64,000 nucleotides of DNA from Alistipes sp. (GCA_017629145.1 JAGBXR010000020.1:1-64000); one strand, 5' to 3'; positions 16,395 through 25,847 are shown, counted from the stretch's first letter. A program made the numbers and translations. The notes: generated by a model from the letters alone, not told the origin.

Positions 16395-18632
16395 ATGAAG
16401 AATTTTAAGTTTATATATCTGCTTCTTGTTGCCGTAGGTGCTTTGGCATTTACTGCGTGTGACAAGCACGATTGGACTCCTGGCGAGCCTGATGCCAACC
16501 AGGGCGTTTTCTTCCCAAGCACTGTTGAAACAACCTACTCGGTTGAGAAGACAGCTACATCTGTAACCATTCCTGTAATGCGTACAAATGTAGAGGTAGC
16601 TTCTGAGGTGTCAGTTCGTTCGGATGATCCAAGCGAGTTGTTCACAATTCCTTCAAGCGTAGCTTTCGCAGCTAATTCAGAGAATTCTGAGTTGGTTATC
16701 TCATTCGATGGCGCAGCTCTTACTGCTGGTACATTCTACAGCATCGCATTGCAGATTTCAAGCGACAATGCTTCTAACTATGGCTACACTGAGCTTACAA
16801 TCAAGATTGGTGTTCCTGAGCCTTGGAATGACCTCGGCGAGGGTATCTACATCGACGACTTCCTCCGCGTTGTTCTTGAGGATGTTCCTGCTGGTTTGGG
16901 TTCTTATGTTCCTATTCAGCAGCACGCAGATGACGCAAACCGTATCCGCGTTGTGAATCCTTTCTCTATGGACGTAGTAGGTTATATGTGGGGTGGCGTT
17001 CCTGGCTTCTTCGTATGGGAGGAGGGCGTTGATACTTACTTCGAGTTCGACGTAACAGATCCTAACAATGTTTTGTTGACAGAGAATCCAATTCCAATTG
17101 GTATTAGCGCAAACTTCGGTGCTGATGGTATCCTTCCATTGTATCTCTACGTTATGGATAACGAGGATGGTAGCTATGTTGCTCCTATCACATTCCAGAA
17201 TGGTGTTATCTCATTCCCTAAGGACGGTTTGATCCTTGCTTATCCTTGGGATGGTAGCCTCGGCGGTTGGTATGCTAACACAGAGGGTATGACAATGTAT
17301 CTGATGCCTGGTGTTGAGCTTGTTGACTATGCTCTTATCCCTGAGTACGCAGGTATGATTGTATCTGCTGACAACACTCAGTCTGCAGCTATCCTTAACT
17401 TCACTGTTGGTGCTGATGTTGAGTCATTCAAGTTTGTCGTTCTTCCAGGTGCTGTAGATGCTGCAGCTGTTGCTGCAACTATTGCTGATGGCACAGCTGA
17501 GAACGTAGTTGAGGGTGATGCTGAGAACACAACATTCCAGGTAGCTCTTACTACAGGTTCTTACTCAGTAGTAGCTGTTGCTTATGCAGGTGGTGAGGTT
17601 GTAGGCGATGTTGCGTCTATCTTCTTCTACTATCCTGGTGTTGGCGCTGGCGAGGCTCCTGAGGCTGATGTAGACTTCGTTTTGGGTTCTGTAGCTGAGC
17701 TCACTGAGAATGCTGAGTACGAGGCTGCGTATCCTGCAGAGTACAAGATGGGTATCTTGCTTGACATTGCTAACCCTGCAGAGGTTACAGGTCTTAAGTT
17801 CTACTCAGGTTATGTTGACGAGGTAGAGAAGGCTATCGCAGATGGTACTATTGCTTCATATGAGGCTATCGTTGACGCTTACGGCCAGGATGTATACGCT
17901 TGGGTTGAGGCTATCAACGAGGGTAACATCCGTATCATCGGCGTTCAGCCAGGTACAAACTTGTGCTGCATCTTCGCTGTTGAGACTATCTACGGCACTA
18001 CTCAGTACTACCACTACGACTATCAGATGCCTGCATACTCAGGTGGCTTCACAGTTTGCGATTACACTATCACAGATGGTGCGAACGCTAATACGTTCAA
18101 CGTAGCTCCTGGTACTGATGCAACTACTCTCTTTGTAGAGTTCGCTGACCTTAAGGGCTACCAGTTCTATGCAGCTTGGTCTAAGGAGGATAACACTCTT
18201 ACACTCGACGGCACTGCATACGGTTTGGAGCAGTATAACTCACTCTTCAACGCAGGTTTGGTTGAGAACGAGGATGGCTCATTGCAGGTTCTTACTAGCG
18301 CATCTGATGCTGAGTTCAAGACTCCATCATCTATCGTGCTTGCTGTTGAGAACAATGCAGTATCTGCACTTAAGACTTACATCAAGAAGTTCCGTGCAGT
18401 TGATGGTAAGTATGAGAGCGACTACTACAACTTCACTCCAGCATCTGTTATCGCTCCTGCAGCAGCTAAGGCATCAGTAATGATGGTTGGTGGCGAGCTT
18501 AAGGCGATGAATGTTGCTTCTGAGAGCATCAAGGTTGAGGTGGCATCTAAGTCACTCTCTATCGAGAAGTTCGAGGGTGCTTTCGAGCGTCAGTTCACTA
18601 TGACTTCTAAGTCAGTAGTGTTCTTCAACTAA
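16395..18632 (+). CDS. SusE/F-like surface lipoprotein of the SusCD operon
   Basis: A 745-residue lipoprotein: MKNFKFIYLLLVAVGALAFTAC with lipobox Cys22. ATG at 16395 is preferred over TTG at 16389. Residues about 30-145 look like a beta-sandwich (SVTIPVMRTNVEVASEVSVRSDDPSELFTIPSS) of the kind found in SusE-like or Calx-beta/BACON-type modules; the rest is Gly/Ala/Val-rich beta structure with no enzymatic motif. Third gene of the operon, 22 bases after susD, and followed by a strong terminator. By position it is the accessory surface binding protein of the SusCD system. The fold assignment is tentative. Confidence 0.8.
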   Translation: MKNFKFIYLLLVAVGALAFTACDKHDWTPGEPDANQGVFFPSTVETTYSVEKTATSVTIPVMRTNVEVASEVSVRSDDPSELFTIPSSVAFAANSENSELVISFDGAALTAGTFYSIALQISSDNASNYGYTELTIKIGVPEPWNDLGEGIYIDDFLRVVLEDVPAGLGSYVPIQQHADDANRIRVVNPFSMDVVGYMWGGVPGFFVWEEGVDTYFEFDVTDPNNVLLTENPIPIGISANFGADGILPLYLYVMDNEDGSYVAPITFQNGVISFPKDGLILAYPWDGSLGGWYANTEGMTMYLMPGVELVDYALIPEYAGMIVSADNTQSAAILNFTVGADVESFKFVVLPGAVDAAAVAATIADGTAENVVEGDAENTTFQVALTTGSYSVVAVAYAGGEVVGDVASIFFYYPGVGAGEAPEADVDFVLGSVAELTENAEYEAAYPAEYKMGILLDIANPAEVTGLKFYSGYVDEVEKAIADGTIASYEAIVDAYGQDVYAWVEAINEGNIRIIGVQPGTNLCCIFAVETIYGTTQYYHYDYQMPAYSGGFTVCDYTITDGANANTFNVAPGTDATTLFVEFADLKGYQFYAAWSKEDNTLTLDGTAYGLEQYNSLFNAGLVENEDGSLQVLTSASDAEFKTPSSIVLAVENNAVSALKTYIKKFRAVDGKYESDYYNFTPASVIAPAAAKASVMMVGGELKAMNVASESIKVEVASKSLSIEKFEGAFERQFTMTSKSVVFFN

Positions 18633-18653
18633 GATTGCACAAATCAATGTATT

Positions 18654-18689
18654 GGGCGATTCGGCAATGCCGAGTCGCCCATATTTTTT
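18654..18689 (+). terminator. Strong intrinsic terminator of the SusCD operon
   Basis: A 12-pair stem (GGGCGATTCGGC against GCCGAGTCGCCC, one G-T) with loop AAT, spanning 18654-18680, followed by a run of seven T at 18683-18689. It lies 22 bases after the lipoprotein stop. Confidence 0.92.
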
Positions 18690-18936
18690 TGTGCGCTGTG
18701 CCCAATGAGGCTGTGTATATGATTCGTAGTATCTGTCAGTTGTCGTGATATGCGGAATATATATGTCGAAAATGTAAAATTACAGCCATAGAATTCCGAG
18801 AATTGCGAAAAATTATTAACTTTGCACCGAGTAACGTTTTGTAAATTCGTGAACTATGCCCATTTTGACAATAAAGGTCGGCTATGGTGTGGTGAGTGAA
18901 TTGGTAGCGGAAGAAATAACTTTTAATTACTAAAAT
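18690..18936 (+). promoter_or_regulatory. Leader and -7 box of the first protease cassette
   Basis: A gap without a gene. TAACTTTG at 18817-18824 matches TAnnTTTG, but the -33 position holds only TTCC, so the promoter is weak by consensus. About 110 bases of leader precede the ATG. No other structure was seen. Confidence 0.45.
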
Positions 18937-20991
18937 ATGAATAAGGTTAAATTTTTAATGTTTGCCTTGGCTTCTTTTGCAGCCGTATCGTGTGTTACTG
19001 ATCCAGTTGATGAGTCTCCAGTAGCATCGGTTGACAACCTTGTAGCCAAGAAGATTTTGAACTCTGCTGATTCGGCTATCGATGGCGAGTTGATTCTCTA
19101 TGTTAGCGACGAGGCTGTCGAGCAGTTCGCAGCGGCACAGTGCGCTACACGCTCTGGTAATGTCGAGTTCGATGCTTTGGCTGACGAGTTCGGCGCAGCA
19201 TCTATCGAGCAGGTCTTCAATATGACGGTTGATACCGAGCGTAAGATGGCTGCTGGTCTTCACCGCTGGTTTGTGGTTAAGTTCGACGAGGGTAGCAATG
19301 TCGAGGCTGTTGCAAGAAAGTTTGCTTCACTTGACGTTGTTAAGCGCGTTCAGTTCAACTCACAGGTCGAAAAGCCAGAGGTTCAGGCTTTCCCTGTTCA
19401 GCCTGTTGCATCAACACGTGCTACAGATATGCCTTTCAACGATGAGATGTTGCCTTTGCAGTGGCACTATGACAACCGTGGTGATGTTGATCTCAACGGC
19501 CTTAACGAGCCAGTTGCTGATGCTGATATCAACCTCTTCGAGGCTTGGAAGTACACTACAGGTAACCCACAGGTAGTTGTAGCTGTTGTTGACGAGGGTG
19601 TATACTACGACCACCCAGACCTCGCAGCAAATATGTGGGTAAACGAGGCAGAGCTCACAGGTGCCGAGGGTGTCGATGATGACGGTAACGGCTATGTTGA
19701 TGACGTTTACGGTTGGAATGGTGTTACCAATACTGGTAAGATCACTTGGAATGCAGGTCCTGCGGATTCAGGTCACGGTACACACGTTGCTGGTACAGTA
19801 GCTGCTGTTAACAACAACGGTGGTCTTGCAGGTGTTGCTGGTGGTTCTGGCCCTGGTACAGGTACTGGTGCTCGCATTATGTCTTGCCAGACATTCTCGA
19901 GTTCTCCAGATGGTAATGTATTGACTGGCGGTGTTGTTGGTAATGCGCGTGCTGTTATGTATGCTGCTGACAACGGCGCTTCAATTTTGCAGAACTCTTG
20001 GGGTTATGGAGTAGAAGATTCAGCTACCGATGCAGATTACACAAATTACTGGAGCGTTGAGTACGAGGCATTCAAATACTTCCGCGCTGCTTCAGGTTGC
20101 TCGGCTATGGATGGAAATGTTATTATCTTTGCTGCTGGTAACGATGGTCAGCCTATGGCTTCATACCCAGGTGCATACAACGAGTTCCTCGCAGTTACTG
20201 CGACTGGTCCTGATGGTCTTCCTGCTTGGTACACAAACTACAACTCTGGTTGTAACGTAGCTGCCCCTGGTGGTGAGTTTTACACTATATGGCGTGGCAA
20301 CAAGGCAGACTCTTACTGGATGGATGGTTGCGTGCTTTCGTCAGTTCCAGCCGAGATAATCGACGAACTTTCAGGGGCTCCTTATGGTACTCCATATGCA
20401 TATATGCAGGGTACATCAATGGCTTGTCCTCACGTATCTGGTATCGCTGCGTTGGTACTCTCTTATGCTATTGAGAACAACATCAAGCTTACAAATGCCG
20501 AGCTCTACGAGATTCTTACAACATCTGTGAACGATCTCGACTCGAAGCTCAAGGGTTCAAAGGTTAACGGTGGTTATGGTGGTCAGATGAACTTGTCTTC
20601 GTACAAGGGTAAGATGGGTACAGGTTCTATCGACGCTTTCCGCGCTATTATGAACGTTCGTGGTACAACTTGTGTTGCTGCGGTTGTTGGCGAGGAGATC
20701 GAAATAGATGTTAACGCACTTTTGGGTGATGGTAACCTCGGTATGAAGGTGCTTAAGGACTACGTCATCTCTGACGACGTTCGCCAGCGTCTCGGTATCA
20801 AGCCAGACGATACAGTATTTAGCAACAAGCTTATCCTTACAACAACAAAGCCTGGTTGCGGTACAATTAAGGTAAACCTCGTGGCTGGTGGCTCACACGT
20901 TGGTGGTGGCCAGACAATGGGTGGTATGCTTATCGAGAAGGAGATTGCTATCATCTCACGTGTAAACAACAACACAGCAGGTTGGTTGTAG
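18937..20991 (+). CDS. S8 (subtilisin-like) serine protease lipoprotein, copy 1
   Basis: A 684-residue lipoprotein (MNKVKFLMFALASFAAVSC, Cys19). Residues about 30-170 are a propeptide-like N-terminal region. The peptidase S8 domain holds a complete triad: Asp219 (VVVAVVDEGV), His283 (SGHGTHVAG) and Ser494 (GTSMACPHVSG), with oxyanion Asn402 in AAGND. A C-terminal beta domain of about 130 residues ends NTAGWL. It is predicted to be anchored at the outer membrane and to cut extracellular proteins. A small lipoprotein gene follows after 39 bases. The pair is repeated at 22009-24497. Intact triad, so probably active. Confidence 0.93.
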   Translation: MNKVKFLMFALASFAAVSCVTDPVDESPVASVDNLVAKKILNSADSAIDGELILYVSDEAVEQFAAAQCATRSGNVEFDALADEFGAASIEQVFNMTVDTERKMAAGLHRWFVVKFDEGSNVEAVARKFASLDVVKRVQFNSQVEKPEVQAFPVQPVASTRATDMPFNDEMLPLQWHYDNRGDVDLNGLNEPVADADINLFEAWKYTTGNPQVVVAVVDEGVYYDHPDLAANMWVNEAELTGAEGVDDDGNGYVDDVYGWNGVTNTGKITWNAGPADSGHGTHVAGTVAAVNNNGGLAGVAGGSGPGTGTGARIMSCQTFSSSPDGNVLTGGVVGNARAVMYAADNGASILQNSWGYGVEDSATDADYTNYWSVEYEAFKYFRAASGCSAMDGNVIIFAAGNDGQPMASYPGAYNEFLAVTATGPDGLPAWYTNYNSGCNVAAPGGEFYTIWRGNKADSYWMDGCVLSSVPAEIIDELSGAPYGTPYAYMQGTSMACPHVSGIAALVLSYAIENNIKLTNAELYEILTTSVNDLDSKLKGSKVNGGYGGQMNLSSYKGKMGTGSIDAFRAIMNVRGTTCVAAVVGEEIEIDVNALLGDGNLGMKVLKDYVISDDVRQRLGIKPDDTVFSNKLILTTTKPGCGTIKVNLVAGGSHVGGGQTMGGMLIEKEIAIISRVNNNTAGWL

Positions 20992-21030
20992 TCTAACAAA
21001 TAACGAATATCATCTAAAGCATATACAGAT

Positions 21031-21495
21031 ATGAAGACATTGAAGATATGGTCACTTGTTGCACTTATGTTTGTCGGTTTGACAGCTTGCAATAGTGAGT
21101 CTCAGGAGGCTCCAGCAGAGGGTCTCGATAAGATTGTTAACGAGTGGGTATTGGCTACTTGGGGTGGCGAGGATGCCGAGTATACGGTATATATCGACTT
21201 CAACGAGGACAACACCTTTGCAATCTATCAGCAGGTTTATACCTTGAGTTACGAGATGTACGCTGGTACTTACTCAATCTCGGGTAGCACACTCAGCGGT
21301 GTATACAATGATGGCAGCGCTTGGAAGTGTGACTATGTTGCATCTATGAACGCTGATGGTACTGTTCTCACTCTTGTAAGCAACGAGACAGAGAGCACTA
21401 CAGGTGTTTACGATGTAACAGTAATTCCAGAGGATGTGAAGGCCGAGGCTACAGCAACACGTGGTGTTGAGGTGGAGGGTGTACCTTTCTTGTAA
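21031..21495 (+). CDS. Small lipocalin-like lipoprotein, partner of subtilase copy 1
   Basis: A 154-residue lipoprotein (lipobox LTAC, Cys20). The mature part is a small beta-barrel-like sequence, beginning VNEWVLATWG and rich in alternating Y/T strands (FAIYQQVYTLSYEMYAGTYS), resembling lipocalin-like domains of Bacteroidales. It is paralogous to the protein at 24042-24497; both end in a conserved tail of R-x-VE...PFL. It always follows a subtilase here, so an inhibitor, chaperone or substrate-binding role for the protease is possible but unproven. Structured repeat copy A begins nine bases after its stop codon. Confidence 0.78.
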   Translation: MKTLKIWSLVALMFVGLTACNSESQEAPAEGLDKIVNEWVLATWGGEDAEYTVYIDFNEDNTFAIYQQVYTLSYEMYAGTYSISGSTLSGVYNDGSAWKCDYVASMNADGTVLTLVSNETESTTGVYDVTVIPEDVKAEATATRGVEVEGVPFL

Positions 21496-21503
21496 TTCCT
21501 GTG

Positions 21504-21631
21504 AATTTCTTGTGATAAGGGGTCATCTGCGACCTCTCAATCATTGCCCCAAATGGGACGTACGTCAAGTACTACCCATCTGGGGCAATTTCTTTATCGA
21601 GGCCACATCTAACCCCTTCTGACAAGAAATT
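21504..21631 (+). repeat. Structured 3'-UTR repeat, copy A (long form)
   Basis: The outer arms are AATTTCTTGT (21504-21513) and ACAAGAAATT (21622-21631). Inside are a left local hairpin (GGTC-ATCTGC-GACC), then CTCAATC (21536-21542). The inner stem is 21543-21551 with 21581-21589, then ATGGG (21553-21557) with CCCAT (21575-21579), and a GTAC-GTCAA-GTAC tip (21560-21572). CTTTATCG follows (21592-21599). It begins nine bases after the stop of the upstream gene, in sense orientation. Confidence 0.85.
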
Positions 21632-21644
21632 AGGGGTGTGCTGC

Positions 21645-21768
21645 CCGGAACGGTGTTGTCTCCGACCTCTCAATCATTGGCTCGAATGGAATGTACGTCA
21701 AGTACTATCCATCCGAGCCAATCTCTTTATCGAGGCCACAGCTAACTACTTCTATCGAAAAATTAGGG
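21645..21768 (+). repeat. Structured 3'-UTR repeat, copy B (tandem to A)
   Basis: Second unit directly after copy A. The CTCAATC (21669-21675), tip (21693-21705) and CTTTATCG (21725-21732) blocks are identical to copy A. The inner stem differs on both sides: ATTGGCTCG (21676-21684) pairs with CGAGCCAAT (21714-21722), and ATGGA pairs with TCCAT (21708-21712). The left outer arm is degenerate. Confidence 0.8.
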
Positions 21769-22008
21769 TGTGCAGGTGGGTAGGTGGTGAATTATGGAAA
21801 TTCCTAAACTCACTATATTCTCTAATATCGCACACCTCTATAACCGCCATCGTTATAGGCGCTATTGTATCCGTAGTTACGTGTGTAGGTGGCCTATGAT
21901 TGTTGTGGAGGTATAGTTATGAGTCAAAATGTTGTTATTTGAAAAAAAATGCTTAACTTCGCACTTTAGGAGAATATTTTTTAAGCAACAACTTAAATTT
22001 CAACTTAT
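21769..22008 (+). promoter_or_regulatory. Leader of the second protease cassette
   Basis: 240 bases with no convincing gene. TAACTTCG at 21954-21961 is a weak -7 box, with GTTG 19 bases upstream (21931-21934). It resembles the TAACTTTG box of the first cassette, so the promoter may have been copied with the cassette. Confidence 0.35.
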
Positions 22009-24012
22009 ATGAACAAGACCAAAATTTTTCTCTTCGCACTTGTGTCTATGCTTGCAGTGTCGTGTATGCGTGATACAGTCGATCAGGGGGCAATCTCTGC
22101 CGAGGAGGCGATGATAGCTCGTAAGTTTGTCAACTCGATTGACTCGGCAGTTCCAGGTGAGCTCATCATCTACGTCGACAAGTCGAGCGTCGCAATGCTC
22201 GAGGGCGTTGGCGCTCCAACCCGAGTAGCGATGACCGATATCGAGGTTGTTGCCGACGAGGTGGGTGCTTTGTGCATCGAGCCAGTCTTTAATCTCAAGG
22301 TTAATGCCGAGCGTAAGCGCGCTTTGGGTATGGACCGTTGGTATGCAGTGAGCCTTCCCGAGAGTGTAGACCTCGAGGATGTTGCACGTCGCTTCGCATC
22401 TCTCGAGAGCATCGAGCGCGTAGAGTTCAATATGCCTATTGAGCGTCCTTCGTCGGAGGCTATTCCATTTGATGCATCTATGTGCGCATCGACACGTGCC
22501 GAGGCTATGCCTTTCAGCGATGAGCGTATCAAGATGCAGTGGAGCCTCAACAATACTGGTGAGGCGCACTTCTATCCTACAGTTAAGGCTGGCGAGGATA
22601 TCAACGTGCTTCCTGCCTGGAAGCTCACAACAGGCCGTCCAGACGTTATCGTTGCAGTAGTTGATGCTGGTGTATGCTACACTCACCCTGACCTCCAGGC
22701 AAATATGCACGTCAACGAGGCCGAGCTTAACGGCGTCGAGGGTGTCGATGACGACGAGAATGGCTATGTAGATGACATCTACGGCTACAATTTCGCAGAC
22801 AATATGGGTCGTATTATGTGGTCAGCAAATGATAGCCACGGTACACACGTAGCTGGTATTATCGCTGCTACAAGTAACAACGGCATCGGTATCGCAGGTA
22901 TCGCAGGTGGCTCGGGTAATGGCGATGGTGTGCGCGTATTCTCATCACAGATTATGTCTGGTAACAATACAGCTGGTGTAAAGAGCATCGGTAAGGCTAT
23001 CGAGTACGCGGCAGACCGCGGTGCTTCAATCCTTCAGTGCTCTTGGGGCTTCAAACCAGGCGATATCGCCAATGATGCACTCTTCGAGTCGGGTAGTGCA
23101 TCGGCAGAGTATACAGCATTGCAGTACTTCATCAGCGCAAACAACTGCCCAGCTATGGAGGGCGGTTTGGTAGTCTTCGCAGCTGGTAACGAGGGTATGC
23201 CTTTGGCTGGCTATCCTGCGGCATACAACGACTACCTTGCAGTTACGGCATTTGCGCCCGATGGTCTTCCTACATACTACACCTGCTACGATAGAGGTTG
23301 CAATATTTCGGCACCTGGTGGTGAGTATTACTACATTGGCAACTCTATGCGCGAGTACGGATGTATCCTCTCGACATTGGCGAATGGTGACTATGGCTAT
23401 ATGCAGGGTACATCGCAGGCGTGCCCCCACGTGTCGGCAATTGCTGCGTTGGGTCTCTCTTACGCCTTGGATAATGGTTTGAGCTTCACGCTCGATGAGT
23501 TTAAGTCTAAGCTCCTCACCTCTGTAAACAACTTCGACAGTGTGCTTACAGGTTCTAAGGAGAAGATCGACACAGGAGGTATACTCAACCTCACCAACTA
23601 TCGTGGTAAGATGGGTACAGGTAAGGTGGATGCCTATCGTTTCCTTATGTCGTTGCGTGGAACTAACTGTATCCCTATGCCTGTAGGTCAGGAGGTTGTC
23701 GTTGACTTCAATAAGTATATGGGCGATGGCGAGCTTGCTATCAAGGTGCTCTCACAGTACACAATCTCGGATGAGACACGCGCGACACTCGGTATCGAGA
23801 ACGATTGCATCATCGGTGATAAGCTTGTCATTACTTGTAATAAGCCTGGCTGTGGCACTATCAAGGTATCGTTGGTTGCAGGTGGCTCGACTGTAGGTGG
23901 TGGCCAGCTTGTAGGCGGTATGGCTATCGAGAAGGAGTTCGCACTCGTAGCTCGCGAGGGTTACACTGTTGGCGATAGCGGTGTGGTCGAGGATGCTGCT
24001 GGTTGGTTGTAA
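22009..24012 (+). CDS. S8 (subtilisin-like) serine protease lipoprotein, copy 2
   Basis: A 667-residue paralogue of the protease at 18937-20991, with the same architecture: lipobox SVSC-like VSC (Cys19), N-terminal propeptide-like region, S8 domain and C-terminal beta domain ending AAGWL. The triad is intact: Asp219 (VIVAVVDAGV), His280 (DSHGTHVAG) and Ser469 (GTSQACPHVSA); the Asn of AAGNE is present. Differences near the active site (DAGVCYTHPDL versus DEGVYYDHPDL, GTSQ versus GTSM) could shift specificity. It is followed after 29 bases by the paralogous small lipoprotein. Codon bias is weaker than in copy 1. Confidence 0.93.
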   Translation: MNKTKIFLFALVSMLAVSCMRDTVDQGAISAEEAMIARKFVNSIDSAVPGELIIYVDKSSVAMLEGVGAPTRVAMTDIEVVADEVGALCIEPVFNLKVNAERKRALGMDRWYAVSLPESVDLEDVARRFASLESIERVEFNMPIERPSSEAIPFDASMCASTRAEAMPFSDERIKMQWSLNNTGEAHFYPTVKAGEDINVLPAWKLTTGRPDVIVAVVDAGVCYTHPDLQANMHVNEAELNGVEGVDDDENGYVDDIYGYNFADNMGRIMWSANDSHGTHVAGIIAATSNNGIGIAGIAGGSGNGDGVRVFSSQIMSGNNTAGVKSIGKAIEYAADRGASILQCSWGFKPGDIANDALFESGSASAEYTALQYFISANNCPAMEGGLVVFAAGNEGMPLAGYPAAYNDYLAVTAFAPDGLPTYYTCYDRGCNISAPGGEYYYIGNSMREYGCILSTLANGDYGYMQGTSQACPHVSAIAALGLSYALDNGLSFTLDEFKSKLLTSVNNFDSVLTGSKEKIDTGGILNLTNYRGKMGTGKVDAYRFLMSLRGTNCIPMPVGQEVVVDFNKYMGDGELAIKVLSQYTISDETRATLGIENDCIIGDKLVITCNKPGCGTIKVSLVAGGSTVGGGQLVGGMAIEKEFALVAREGYTVGDSGVVEDAAGWL

Positions 24013-24041
24013 TCGTATAACACTTAAATAACATTAAGGAT

Positions 24042-24497
24042 ATGAAGAATATTAAGATATTTGCACTTCTGCTTGCTGTGGCTACCCTCTTTGTTGCGTG
24101 TGATAGCTCAAAGGAGGAGCCAAAGAACGAAAAGAACACAATCGCCAACGAGTGGCGTATCGAGAGCTGGAACGACCAGACACCCGAGTTCGATGTTTAT
24201 ATCGCATTCAAGGAGGATGGTAGCTTCGATATGTATCAGCAGATATACACCCTCAACTACGTATGCTACAGCGGTACTTACGTAGCTGTTGATGGTAAGC
24301 TAACTGGTACCTATGCCGACGGTAAGGCGTGGAGATCAACATATAACTACACTGTATCGGCTGATGGCAGCCAGCTTACAATGGTTAGCAACGACACAAC
24401 ACCTGTAACAAGTGTCTATGTTAGCGAGATTATCCCCGAGGCAGTGAAGGTCGAGGCTGCAGAGACTCGTTCGGTAGAGGCTCTTCCTTTCCTCTAA
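24042..24497 (+). CDS. Small lipocalin-like lipoprotein, partner of subtilase copy 2
   Basis: A 151-residue lipoprotein (lipobox FVAC, Cys20), clearly paralogous to 21031-21495: IANEWRIESWN, YQQIYTLNYVCYSGTY and the same R-x-VE...PFL end. Retention of both the order and the short spacing in the second cassette argues for a functional link with the protease. Lipocalin-like fold is a tentative reading of the beta-rich pattern; no binding residues are identifiable. Confidence 0.78.
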   Translation: MKNIKIFALLLAVATLFVACDSSKEEPKNEKNTIANEWRIESWNDQTPEFDVYIAFKEDGSFDMYQQIYTLNYVCYSGTYVAVDGKLTGTYADGKAWRSTYNYTVSADGSQLTMVSNDTTPVTSVYVSEIIPEAVKVEAAETRSVEALPFL

Positions 24498-24514
24498 TCT
24501 GGTGCGATTAAATA

Positions 24515-24557
24515 ATATAGGCGACAATGGAGTATATCCGTTGTCGCCTATATTTTT
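24515..24557. terminator. Bidirectional terminator between cassette 2 and waaA
   Basis: A 13-bp stem (24515-24527 with 24541-24553) followed by a T run on the plus strand. It lies between convergent genes, 18 bases after the lipoprotein stop and 20 bases before the waaA stop. Confidence 0.88.
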
Positions 24558-24576
24558 GTGAAGACTTTTGTCTCTG

Positions 24577-25818
24577 CTATCGATGCTCTATCTTCGAGAG
24601 TATATCTGCTGTGATAAGCTCCGTTGCTCCGCAGTTTGCTTCGGTGTAGCTGCGCGCAGCATTACGCTGTGCTTCGAGGAGTGCACGGTCATCGCGTAGT
24701 GGGGCAAACCACTCCAAAAGTTCATCTGCCGAGTTGATGCTGCGTGCTGCTCCAATTGCAATAAGGTCGCACGCCTCCTTGAACTTCTGGTACTTCGGAC
24801 CAAAGGCAATAGGCAGACCGAATGTCGCAGCCTCCAGCGTGTTGTGGATGCCGACACCAAAGCCACCGCCAATATATCCCCACTCGGCATAACCATATAC
24901 CGAAGACAGGATACCTACGGTGTCGAGTATGAGCACCTGTGTATTCTCGAAATTGCTCTTTGTGTCAACCTGTGTATATCGCACTGCACCACCCTTTACG
25001 GCAGAGGCAAGCCAAGCTATGCGCTCCTCGTCCATCTCGTGTGGTGCTACGACAAAGCGTATCTCGGGATTTTCGTTGATAAGTTCTACGAGGCGCTCCT
25101 CATCTGGACCCCACGTCGAGCCGGCAACAAATAATCGATATTCGCCCTTGAACTTCTCGATAAGAGGAATCTGGCGTGCAGCACGTGCAATGGCTGCCAC
25201 GCGGTCGAAGCGTGTGTCGCCAGCTACGATAACATTGCCGATGCCAAGTTCTGCAAGTAGTGTGCGTGACTCCTCGTTCTGCACATATATCGAGCTGAAG
25301 CTATGCAGCGCCTTGCGCCACGCACCGCCCCACGGACGGAAGAATATCGAGTCGCGACGAAATATGGCCGAGACTACGTATGTGGGCACCTTGCGGCGGC
25401 GAAGCTCGGCGAGATAGTTGTGCCAAAATTCATACTTTACGAATACGGCAGCTACCGGACGCACAATATCCAGGAAGCGGCGTGCGTAGCTGTGGCGATC
25501 GATGGGTAGGTAGAAGATGAAGTCTGCACCTGTGTAGTTCTTGCGAATCTCGTAGCCCGACGGTGAGAAGAAGGTGAGCAATATGCGTACTTCGGGGCGC
25601 TCCTGCTTCAGTCGCTCGATGATGGGGCGTCCCTGCTCGAATTCGCCGAGTGAGGCGCAGTGTACCCATACGATATTTTCTGTCGAGCTGATAGACTCCT
25701 TCAGACGCTTGAAGATGTTACGTCGACCATCGCGCCATTGGCGCGCCTTCGGGTTGCGTAGTGCAGCGATGTTTACGGCTCGTTCGTAGAGCCACATTGA
25801 TGTATTGTATGCGAACAT
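24577..25818 (-). CDS. waaA: 3-deoxy-D-manno-octulosonic acid (Kdo) transferase
   Basis: A 413-residue GT30 glycosyltransferase that adds Kdo from CMP-Kdo to the lipid A precursor at the inner membrane. Family marks are VWVHCASLGEFEQGRPIIERL near residue 50, the central VAGSTWGPDEERL and HEMDEERI of the nucleotide-sugar half, and GGGFGVGIHNTLEAATFGLPIAFGP near residue 320. The length is normal. It is transcribed alone, divergent from the nfeD gene. Confidence 0.94.
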   Translation of the reverse strand: MFAYNTSMWLYERAVNIAALRNPKARQWRDGRRNIFKRLKESISSTENIVWVHCASLGEFEQGRPIIERLKQERPEVRILLTFFSPSGYEIRKNYTGADFIFYLPIDRHSYARRFLDIVRPVAAVFVKYEFWHNYLAELRRRKVPTYVVSAIFRRDSIFFRPWGGAWRKALHSFSSIYVQNEESRTLLAELGIGNVIVAGDTRFDRVAAIARAARQIPLIEKFKGEYRLFVAGSTWGPDEERLVELINENPEIRFVVAPHEMDEERIAWLASAVKGGAVRYTQVDTKSNFENTQVLILDTVGILSSVYGYAEWGYIGGGFGVGIHNTLEAATFGLPIAFGPKYQKFKEACDLIAIGAARSINSADELLEWFAPLRDDRALLEAQRNAARSYTEANCGATELITADILSKIEHR

Positions 25819-25847
25819 TTACTCTCGCTTTAATTATTATAGTAGTA

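Noticed and set aside
21794..21916. 40-codon basic ORF between the protease cassettes
   Set aside because: Arg/Tyr-rich, no start signal, no coupling to a gene; probably chance.
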